Below, in pieces: positions 1-5,568 of a DNA stretch of 5,897 nucleotides. Numbering within the stretch: the stretch's first letter is position 1; each line of letters opens with the position of its first letter. The notes below the pieces were generated by a model that saw nothing but the letters and a program-made list of their open reading frames with translations, had not been told where the DNA came from and searched no databases. The position numbers and the translations under genes were made by a program. The stretch is from an uncultured Chloroflexota bacterium (GTDB lineage Bacteria > Chloroflexota > Limnocylindria > Limnocylindrales > Limnocylindraceae). The stretch lies in contig CAINCM010000185.1 of NCBI GenBank assembly GCA_903847005.1, positions 1 to 5,897 on the forward strand, read 5' to 3'.

Positions 1-1943
1 ATCTCGAGATCGAATACGGCGGCGGCGATCGCGTCTTCGTCCCCACCGAACAGCTGGCGCGGATCGCGCGATACACCGGCGCAGAGGAGCCTGCGCTGAG
101 TCGACTCGGGGGCGGTGAGTGGCGTCGCGCAAAGGAGCGCGCGAAACGCGCGGCCGACGAACTCGCCGACGAACTGTTGCGCATCTACGCGGCGCGCGAA
201 CTCGCCCACCGTCCACCGATCCACGGCGACTCGCCGTGGCTGATCGAGTTCGAGGCGGCGTTCCCCTTCCGTGAGACGCCGGACCAGCTCTCCGCCATCG
301 ACGCGGTGAAGGGAGACTTTGCCAAGGGGCGACCGATGGATCGCGTCATCGTGGGCGACGTGGGCTACGGGAAGACGGAGGTGGCGCTGCGCGCTGCATT
401 CGCCGCGCTCGAAGCGGGTCGACAGGTGGCGCTCCTCGTTCCCACCACCATCCTTGCGTTGCAGCACGTGGAGACCTTCCGTCGCCGCCTCGCCGCGTAT
501 CCGTTCCGACTCGAGCTCCTCTCGCGCAGCATCTCGTCGGCGAAGCAGGCCGAGGTGGTGGCGGGCCTCAACGACGGCAGCGTCGACCTGGTGGTGGCGA
601 CGCACCGCCTCCTCTCGAGAGACGTCTCGTTCAATCGCCTCGGGCTGCTGATCGTGGACGAAGAGCACCGCTTCGGCGTTGCAGCAAAGGAGCGACTGAA
701 GTCCATCCGCGCCGAACTCGATGTGATGACCCTCACCGCCACGCCGATCCCGCGCACGCTGAACCTTGCCCTCTCCGGGATCCGCGACCTCTCGACCATC
801 GAGACACCACCGGAGGATCGTCACCCGGTGGCGACGCGCGTGGCCGAGGCGAGCCTCGAGCTGGTGCGCGATGCGCTCCTCCGAGAGCTGGAGCGAGGAG
901 GCCAGTCGTACTACGTGCACAACCGCGTGGAGTCCATCGAGGCGGCGGCGGAACAGCTGCGCGGCGCACTTCCCGACGCGCGGATCGCCGTGGGGCACGG
1001 ACAGATGGAGGAGCGTGCCCTGGAGCGCGTGATGGGCGAGTTCGTCCGCGGCGAAGTGGACATCCTGGTCTGCACCACCATCATCGAGTCGGGCCTGGAC
1101 ATCCCGAACGCCAACACGATCATCGTGGACCGTGCGGACAAGCTCGGCCTGGCGCAGCTCTACCAGTTGCGCGGGCGCGTGGGGAGAAGCAGTCGGCGCG
1201 CCTGGTGCTACCTCCTCTATCGGCAGGAGGAGGCGCTGAGCGAGGTGGCGCGCAAGCGGTTGAAGGCGATCTTCGATGCGGCGCACCTTGGCGCTGGGTT
1301 CCAGTTGGCGCTCGCCGATCTCGAGATCCGTGGTGCGGGCGACCTGCTCGGCGGAGAGCAGTCGGGACACATCGCAGCGGTCGGGTTCGATCTCTACTCG
1401 CAGCTCCTCGCAGAATCCGTCGAAGCGAAGCGCGCCGCGCGAGAGGGACGCGCGCCAGCACGGAAACGCTCGACAGCGATCTTGGACCTCCCGGTCACAG
1501 CACACCTGCCGAACAGCTATATGGAGGACGAGGGACAGCGCCTCGACATCTATCGCCGCCTTGGTGCGGCGCAGAGCGCCGAGTCGATCCGCTCGATCGC
1601 CGACGAGATGCGCGATCGTTTCGGCGAGCTGCCGGCGGCTGCGGATCGACTCCTCGAGGTGGCACAGCTTCGCGTCGACGCGAGCGACGCGGGGCTCGCC
1701 TCGATCGTTCTGGATGACGGTCGTCTGGTGATTCGCTACGCCGACCTCCCGAGAGGGGTCGCCGAACGCGTCCTCGCGGATCGCCCGCGCGGCGAGCTCA
1801 CCTTCCAGCAGGGCGGCATCCGCACCAGCGCCCCGGCGAGTCCCGAGCGGATCTGGCATCTCGCCGTGGAGATTGTCGGAGCGCTCGCGAGAGAGGGGCG
1901 CAGGCTGGAGGGGGCCGCCGCGTCCGCCGTCCCGCTCGCGTAG
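1..1943 (+). CDS. mfd: Mfd, transcription-repair coupling factor (C-terminal part, 5' end outside window)
   Basis: Mfd is a DNA translocase that removes RNA polymerase stalled at lesions and recruits UvrA for nucleotide excision repair. The reading frame is open from base 3 with no start, so the gene enters from upstream; 646 residues are visible of a protein usually about 1,100-1,150 long. The first ~45 residues match the end of the RNA-polymerase-interacting (CarD-like) domain (VFVPTEQL, then LGGGEW). The RecG-like helicase core follows: Walker A GDVGYGKT at visible residues 118-125, DEEH box at 219-222, TATPIPRT at 245-252, and motif VI QLRGRVGR ending at 395. The C-terminal TRCF domain lies at about 494-593 (LPNSYMEDEGQRLDIYRRL). 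All helicase motifs seen are intact. The missing part should hold the UvrB-like N-terminal domains. The TTG at 177 lies inside the conserved domain and is not a start. The stop TAG falls 10 bases before apt. Confidence 0.98.
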   Translation, partial: LEIEYGGGDRVFVPTEQLARIARYTGAEEPALSRLGGGEWRRAKERAKRAADELADELLRIYAARELAHRPPIHGDSPWLIEFEAAFPFRETPDQLSAIDAVKGDFAKGRPMDRVIVGDVGYGKTEVALRAAFAALEAGRQVALLVPTTILALQHVETFRRRLAAYPFRLELLSRSISSAKQAEVVAGLNDGSVDLVVATHRLLSRDVSFNRLGLLIVDEEHRFGVAAKERLKSIRAELDVMTLTATPIPRTLNLALSGIRDLSTIETPPEDRHPVATRVAEASLELVRDALLRELERGGQSYYVHNRVESIEAAAEQLRGALPDARIAVGHGQMEERALERVMGEFVRGEVDILVCTTIIESGLDIPNANTIIVDRADKLGLAQLYQLRGRVGRSSRRAWCYLLYRQEEALSEVARKRLKAIFDAAHLGAGFQLALADLEIRGAGDLLGGEQSGHIAAVGFDLYSQLLAESVEAKRAAREGRAPARKRSTAILDLPVTAHLPNSYMEDEGQRLDIYRRLGAAQSAESIRSIADEMRDRFGELPAAADRLLEVAQLRVDASDAGLASIVLDDGRLVIRYADLPRGVAERVLADRPRGELTFQQGGIRTSAPASPERIWHLAVEIVGALAREGRRLEGAAASAVPLA

Positions 1944-1946
1944 ACT
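1941..1946 (+). promoter_or_regulatory. Possible -10 box (TAGACT) for leaderless apt transcript
   Basis: TAGACT fits the TANNNT form of an extended-type bacterial -10 element and includes the mfd stop codon. Seven bases separate it from the GTG start of apt, the spacing expected if transcription began at the start codon itself. There is no purine-rich Shine-Dalgarno sequence in front of apt and no recognisable TTGACA-like -35 box. The same arrangement occurs before the gene at 4597. This is inference from spacing and sequence only; a hexamer this loose also occurs by chance, and apt could instead be expressed by read-through from mfd. Confidence 0.4.
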
Positions 1947-1953
1947 TCCGCAG

Positions 1954-2475
1954 GTGAAGCCAGAACAGCTCGCATCGAAGGTCCGCACGATCCCCGACTT
2001 TCCGAAGCCGGGGATCGTCTTCCGTGACATCACCACGCTGCTGCAGGACGCGGAGGCGTACAACGCCGCCATCGAGGCGATGCTCGTACCGATCCGTGCA
2101 CACAAGCCAGACGTGATCGTGGGGATCGAATCGCGAGGATTCATCTTCGGCGCACCGATCGCACACGCGCTCGGCCTCGGATTCGTCCCGGTGCGAAAGC
2201 TCGGCAAGCTTCCAGGCGAGACCATCACCGTGGAGTACGAACTCGAATACGGAAAGAACGTGCTGGAGCTGCATCGCGACGCACTCAAGCCCGGGCAGCG
2301 CGTGGTGATCGTCGACGACGTGCTCGCCACCGGCGGCACCGTCGCCGGCACGGTTCGACTGGTGGAACAGCTCGGTGCAACGGTGGTCGGCATCAGCTTC
2401 CTTGCCGAGCTCCCCGCGCTCGGCGGGCGTTCGCGCCTTCCCGAGGGGATCGTCTCGGCGATCATCCCCTTCTAA
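1954..2475 (+). CDS. apt: Adenine phosphoribosyltransferase
   Basis: Apt converts adenine and PRPP to AMP and pyrophosphate in the cytoplasm, salvaging adenine. The 173-residue product has the normal family length. It shows the N-terminal signature IPDFPKPGIVFRDITTLL at 13-30, ESRGFIFGAPIA at 59-70, the flexible-loop region EYELEYGKNVLELH at 94-107, and the PRPP-binding motif VVIVDDVLATGGT at 117-129 with its paired aspartates. The GTG at 1954 is chosen because homology begins at KPEQLASKVRTIPDFPKPG. An in-frame TTG at 1873 would add 27 Arg/Pro-rich residues lying wholly over the mfd end. There is no Shine-Dalgarno sequence; a TAGACT box 7 bases upstream suggests leaderless expression. The stop is followed after 5 bases by the eIF2B/MtnA-like gene, so the two are probably co-transcribed. 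Confidence 0.97.
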   Translation: MKPEQLASKVRTIPDFPKPGIVFRDITTLLQDAEAYNAAIEAMLVPIRAHKPDVIVGIESRGFIFGAPIAHALGLGFVPVRKLGKLPGETITVEYELEYGKNVLELHRDALKPGQRVVIVDDVLATGGTVAGTVRLVEQLGATVVGISFLAELPALGGRSRLPEGIVSAIIPF

Positions 2476-2480
2476 CGGCG

Positions 2481-3713
2481 ATGGGCGACACGCCCGCAAA
2501 GGAGCAGCCGACGCCGGAGCAGCCCGCCGCGCGGCGCGACTTCTTGCGGCAGATTGCAAAGGACGGCGTCAAGTCGGCAACCTCGATCCTCGGTGCCATC
2601 GGCGCGATCCGTCACGAAGCGGGTGCGCTCGCAGACGAACTTCGCGCGGCCGATCCACTCAGCGAACGGATCGCGGATGCCCCGCAGCCGACGCGTCGCG
2701 TTGCCGAAGAGGCGCTCGCCCTCCCTTCGGATGCGGGGCTGACGCCGGTCGACGCGCCTCCGCCCGCCGCCGCCTTCGCCTCGCCCGTGCGCGACGATGC
2801 GCAGGGGCTCATCCTTCTCGATGTTCGTGCACTCCCTGCGCAGATCCTCGAGCGACGAGCCGACAGTCCGGGTGCGCTCGCGGCGGCGATCAGCGCCTCC
2901 GTGATGGCGCCCGGTCCCGTCCGCGCACTCGCGGCGGGACTCTCGCTTGCGGCGGAGGATCGGGCGGCGACGCCCGCTCGCGACGCGCGGATGCAGGCGG
3001 CGGCGGCCGCCCTTCGCAACGCCGCACCGCACTCCGATTCGCTTCGCGACGAGATCAGCGCACTCCTTGCCGCAGCGCCGGGAAGCGTCGGCAGCCTCGT
3101 TGCGACACGTGCCACGGCGCGCATCGCGCGGTACAGCGAACAGGCGGAGCGTCTCGCCACGGCGCTGCGCGCGTGCGGCACCGGCGGCAAGAGCGTGGCG
3201 AGCGGCCCTGGCCTCGGTGCAACTCACTGGGGCGACCTCGCCCCCGGACACGAGGGACTGCGTCGTGCCGGCGCCGCGCAACTGCTCATCGCAACCGGAC
3301 CGAGTGTCGATCCGCGCGGCGTCACACCGCTCGGCGCGCTCGACGCGGCCGATGCCGTTCGCATCGGCGTTCCCGCGGCGCTGATGAGCGAGGCACAGCT
3401 CGCACTCGCCCTCGCGCGAGGCGACGCGTGCGCGCTCCTCCTTGCAAGCGATGCGGTGGCGGACGATGGCAGCGCGCTGATCCTTGCCGGTGGTCTTGCA
3501 CTCGCCGCGTCTGCGGCGGCGCGCGAGCTTCCCATCTTCCTGGTCGCAACGAGCGCATCAGAGCGGGCAGCGGATCGCGATCAGCTCGTTCGTCGAGTCG
3601 CCGAGTCGGCTGCGGGAGAGGTCAGCCTCCTCTCGCGCGCCGTTGCGGCGGGAGTCACGCTGCACGCTCCGCGCTACGAGATCCTTCCCGCGGGCGTGGC
3701 ACAACGTGTCTGA
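2481..3713 (+). CDS. Diverged eIF2B-alpha/MtnA-family protein with N-terminal extension
   Basis: I recognise this 410-residue protein only at the fold level, from motif order. LILLDVRALPAQI (110-122) resembles the MtnA start (LLDQ..LP.E). ACGTGG (231-236) sits where MtnA has its catalytic-cysteine CN.G segment. RIGVPAALMSEAQLALAL (294-311) matches the Gi.vtli.D helix region. LASDAVADDGSALILAGGLALAA (321-343) matches GAD.I..NG.v.NK.GT..LA, and the end RYEILPAGV (398-406) matches FDVTPA. The Asn-Lys pair of the NK.GT segment is absent, so isomerase activity is doubtful. Residues 1-100 are an Ala/Pro/Arg-rich extension with ARRDFLR at 17-23, which resembles a twin-arginine motif. Candidate roles are a sugar-phosphate isomerase relative or a regulatory binding protein. 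It starts 5 bases after apt without a Shine-Dalgarno sequence, which suggests translational coupling. As a coding gene it is near certain; the family call is moderate. Confidence 0.68.
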   Translation: MGDTPAKEQPTPEQPAARRDFLRQIAKDGVKSATSILGAIGAIRHEAGALADELRAADPLSERIADAPQPTRRVAEEALALPSDAGLTPVDAPPPAAAFASPVRDDAQGLILLDVRALPAQILERRADSPGALAAAISASVMAPGPVRALAAGLSLAAEDRAATPARDARMQAAAAALRNAAPHSDSLRDEISALLAAAPGSVGSLVATRATARIARYSEQAERLATALRACGTGGKSVASGPGLGATHWGDLAPGHEGLRRAGAAQLLIATGPSVDPRGVTPLGALDAADAVRIGVPAALMSEAQLALALARGDACALLLASDAVADDGSALILAGGLALAASAAARELPIFLVATSASERAADRDQLVRRVAESAAGEVSLLSRAVAAGVTLHAPRYEILPAGVAQRV

Positions 3714-4545
3714 GCTGCCGATCGAGGTCGCCGCAACACGCGATCGTGATCTGGTTCGCTCGCTGATCAGCGGAGATCGCTGGATCACCGCACATGCGCT
3801 CTGCGATCTCGACGACGGTGAGTTTCCACGGACGCGGTGCTACGTCGCCCGTCGAGGGGGTGAGCCGATCGCGCTCGGGATGGAGTACTCGGGGTGGGCA
3901 CCGCAGCCGCTCCATCTCTACGGAGAGCCGGCTGGCGTCGCCGCGATCCTGACGCACGGGATCAAGCCACGCGCCGCCTGGGTTCCGACGCCGCTCGGTG
4001 GCGATCCGGTGCTCGACCTCCAGTACGAGACGGAGAAGCTGCACCCCATGCTGCGCATGGGCGTCGACCGGGGAACGTTCGCAAGGTACGCCGGCGACGC
4101 CGCGTCGCTCGTGGTGCCGCTCGTCCCCGCCGATGCACCGTCGCTGAATCGCCTCTACCAGCTGGGCTTTGCGGCATGGCTTCCGCCGCTCGCCGTCGCA
4201 GAGGGGCTCTATCGCGGAATCCATCGCAACGGCCGACTTGTGGCCGCCGCTGGGACGCACGTGATCGGACGCCGAGAGCGGATTGCGGTGGTGGGAAACG
4301 TGTTGACCGCATCTGGTTTTCGCGGCGCAGGGTACGCGCGTGCCACCACCTCTGCAGTGACGGAGGGACTCCTCGCATTCTGCGACGAAGTGGTGCTGAA
4401 CGTGCGGAGCGACAATCCTGCAGCGGTGAAGGTGTACGAATCACTCGGATACCGCGTGAAGGCAGAGTTCGAAGAGCGGCTGGTGATTCGACGCAGCAGC
4501 ATCACCCTGCCGCGCTTCCTGAGGCGAATCTTCGGCAGCGTCTAG
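3706..4545 (+). CDS. GNAT-family N-acetyltransferase
   Basis: This is a 279-residue protein with a GCN5-related acetyltransferase domain in its C-terminal half. The acyl-CoA-binding strand and loop is VVGNVLTASGFRGAGYA (195-211), in which RGAGYA is the Q/R-x-x-G-x-G/A pyrophosphate-binding motif. It is followed by LNVRSDNPAAVKVYESLGYRV (231-251), the usual late motif that ends in ..GF/GY. The N-terminal ~130 residues look like a degenerate GNAT-like half, as in FR47-type two-lobed enzymes; no acceptor can be deduced. The GTG at 3706 is chosen because the frame upstream runs over the previous gene and gives an Arg/Ser-rich sequence typical of a shadow. GTGTCTGA makes an 8-base overlap with the preceding stop, which suggests coupled translation; no Shine-Dalgarno sequence is visible. 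The C-terminal tail after 262 is basic (LPRFLRRIFGSV). Exact substrate unknown. Confidence 0.9.
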   Translation: MSELPIEVAATRDRDLVRSLISGDRWITAHALCDLDDGEFPRTRCYVARRGGEPIALGMEYSGWAPQPLHLYGEPAGVAAILTHGIKPRAAWVPTPLGGDPVLDLQYETEKLHPMLRMGVDRGTFARYAGDAASLVVPLVPADAPSLNRLYQLGFAAWLPPLAVAEGLYRGIHRNGRLVAAAGTHVIGRRERIAVVGNVLTASGFRGAGYARATTSAVTEGLLAFCDEVVLNVRSDNPAAVKVYESLGYRVKAEFEERLVIRRSSITLPRFLRRIFGSV

Positions 4546-4565
4546 CGACGCCAGAGGCGTCTAGC
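4538..4565 (+). repeat. 9-base direct repeat GCGTCTAGC flanking a hairpin
   Basis: GCGTCTAGC occurs at 4538-4546, spanning the stop codon of the acetyltransferase gene, and again exactly at 4557-4565. The copies are 19 bases apart start to start, with the small inverted repeat at 4547-4561 lying between and partly within them. The second copy could be a duplication relic or part of a binding site. At this length chance cannot be excluded. Confidence 0.45.
4547..4561 (+). other. Small hairpin after the acetyltransferase gene
   Basis: GACGCC, loop AGA, GGCGTC form a perfect 6-base stem starting one base after the TAG stop. No T-run follows (the next bases are TAGCCGAG), so it does not look like a standard intrinsic terminator. 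It might still cause partial termination or protect the 3' end of the upstream mRNA. It is the only hairpin in the 51-base gap and lies between the two proposed operons, the expected place for a boundary signal. Confidence 0.4.
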
Positions 4566-4584
4566 CGAGTCGTAGGGCGACCTC

Positions 4585-4590
4585 TACGAT
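4585..4590 (+). promoter_or_regulatory. Possible -10 box (TACGAT) for leaderless manC transcript
   Basis: TACGAT matches TANNNT and ends 6 bases before the ATG at 4597, so the transcript would begin at or next to the start codon. The 51-base gap contains no Shine-Dalgarno-like sequence near that ATG, and no convincing -35 hexamer is seen about 17 bases upstream. The position in the only real intergenic gap, at the head of the GDP-mannose gene pair, makes a promoter here more plausible than the similar box before apt. Confidence 0.5.
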
Positions 4591-4596
4591 GCCCAG

Positions 4597-5568
4597 ATGA
4601 GCGCACGACCGTATGCGGTGATCTTGGCGGGGGGCGGCGGCACCCGCCTCTGGCCGCTCAGCAGCCCAGAGCGACCGAAGCCGTTCATTCCACTGGTCGG
4701 CGGGAAGACGCTGCTCGCCAGCACCGTCGATCGACTCCTCCCGCTCATCCCGTATGAAGACATCTACGTGCTCGCCGTCGCGTCGCAGGCGGCGCTCGTG
4801 CGCGAGTCGCTTCCATCGCTCCCCGCAGACCAGATCGTTGCCGAGCCGATCGGTCGCAACACCGGACCCGCCCTCGCCCTCGCGGCGGCGCGCATCGATC
4901 GACCGGCGGATGCGCCGATGCTCGTCCTCCCCGCAGATCACGCCGTCCTCGATGCAGTTGCGTGGCGCAGCGCGCTCGCGGCGGCGATCGACATCACCGA
5001 GCGCGAACCTGCGGCGCTGGTGACGCTCGGGGTGACGCCGACGCGCGTCGCCACGGGATTCGGGTACATCGTGGCCGACGGCGAACGCGTCACGCGATTC
5101 ACCGAGAAGCCCGACGCGGAAACGGCTCAGGCGCTGATCGCTGCGGGTGCACGGTGGAATGCGGGTACCTTCGCCTGGCGGCGCGCGGCGCTCATGAGCG
5201 GCCTGCAGCGATTTGCATCCAGCACCCTCGCGGGACTCGAGACCTATGAGAGCGTTGCGCCTGCACCGATCGACACGCTCCTGATGGAGCCCGCCGCTGC
5301 GGCGGGACTCGTCCGCACCCTCCCGCTCGACTGCGGTTGGAGCGATGTGGGGAACTGGAGGGAGTTGCGCGCCTACCTTCTGGCGAACGGCGCGGCGGAT
5401 CCGAACGGGAGCATCACGATCACCACGCCGAGCGGGAAAGAGGTCATCATTGACGCGAGCGGCGCCGCGCAGATCACGCGCGGCGGGAGCGTGATCCGCA
5501 TGAACCTTGTCGATGCGAGTGACGCGGAGATTCGCGCCGCCGCTGCGGCGGAGAGAGGAGAGCGATGA
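4597..5568 (+). CDS. manC: Mannose-1-phosphate guanylyltransferase (short, single-domain)
   Basis: The enzyme joins mannose-1-phosphate and GTP to give GDP-mannose and pyrophosphate in the cytoplasm, feeding mannosylated glycans or GDP-sugar synthesis. The 323-residue product shows the nucleotidyltransferase signature GGGGTRLWPLSS at 12-23 followed by RPKPF at 26-30, EPIGRNTGPALA at 83-94, LPADH at 111-115, ATGFGYI at 152-158, FTEKPD at 168-173, RWNAGTFAWR at 186-195, and CGWSDVGNW at 246-254. These are the diagnostic ManC features. It ends without the cupin-type phosphomannose isomerase domain of the ~480-residue bifunctional enzymes, so it is the short type. Minor departures are Pro in RPKPF, where Gln is common, and Gly in GRNTG, where Ala is common. 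The ATG at 4597 places the nucleotide-binding loop at the expected distance. Its stop overlaps the next ATG (ATGA), so a mutase partner is co-translated. Confidence 0.94.
   Translation: MSARPYAVILAGGGGTRLWPLSSPERPKPFIPLVGGKTLLASTVDRLLPLIPYEDIYVLAVASQAALVRESLPSLPADQIVAEPIGRNTGPALALAAARIDRPADAPMLVLPADHAVLDAVAWRSALAAAIDITEREPAALVTLGVTPTRVATGFGYIVADGERVTRFTEKPDAETAQALIAAGARWNAGTFAWRRAALMSGLQRFASSTLAGLETYESVAPAPIDTLLMEPAAAAGLVRTLPLDCGWSDVGNWRELRAYLLANGAADPNGSITITTPSGKEVIIDASGAAQITRGGSVIRMNLVDASDAEIRAAAAAERGER
5537..5551 (+). other. GC-only palindrome just before the mutase ribosome binding site
   Basis: CCGCCG, loop CTG, CGGCGG form a perfect 6-base GC stem within the Ala-rich C-terminal codons of manC. 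It ends 2 bases before the AGAGGAG of the next gene. It could tune ribosome access to the downstream start, but the same sequence is explained simply by a run of five alanine codons, so a regulatory role is speculative. Confidence 0.25.
5554..5560 (+). promoter_or_regulatory. Shine-Dalgarno sequence of the hexose-phosphate mutase gene
   Basis: AGAGGAG, with core GGAG, ends 4 bases before the ATG at 5565 and sits in a wholly purine stretch. It is the only clear Shine-Dalgarno sequence before any gene start visible here, and it supports the ATG that overlaps the manC stop. The contrast with apt and manC suggests that internal operon genes use this signal while lead genes may be leaderless. Confidence 0.75.

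Noticed and set aside
177..179. TTG as an internal start giving a 588-residue Mfd
   Set aside because: The frame stays open to the window edge and the upstream residues match the conserved end of the polymerase-interacting domain, so the gene simply begins outside the window.
1873..1953. Upstream TTG as the start of apt
   Set aside because: The extra 27 residues are Arg/Pro-rich, unlike any Apt, and overlap the mfd end; homology begins at the GTG at 1954.
1798..2559. A 253-codon open frame on the minus strand over apt
   Set aside because: It lies opposite the mfd end and all of apt, has an Arg/Asp/His-rich low-complexity translation, and shows no family motif. Long antisense frames are expected at this GC content.
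2472..3281. A 269-codon open frame on the minus strand opposite the eIF2B/MtnA-like gene
   Set aside because: The translation is Arg/Gly-rich with no motif, while the + strand frame has the ordered fold motifs and GC-rich third positions.
3573..3582. Palindrome GATCGCGATC
   Set aside because: It lies within the coding sequence; GATCG/CGATC words are frequent throughout this DNA, so there is no reason to call it an operator.
3484..3705. Upstream TTG as the start of the acetyltransferase
   Set aside because: It would add 74 Arg/Ser-rich residues that are the out-of-frame reading of the preceding gene; the GTG at 3706 gives a normal coupled start.
2375..3766. A 463-codon open + strand frame longer than the gene chosen in the same region
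   Set aside because: Its translation is dominated by Arg, Ser, Cys and Gly with no domain motif, and it runs across parts of three genes. It is an out-of-frame shadow caused by the high GC content.
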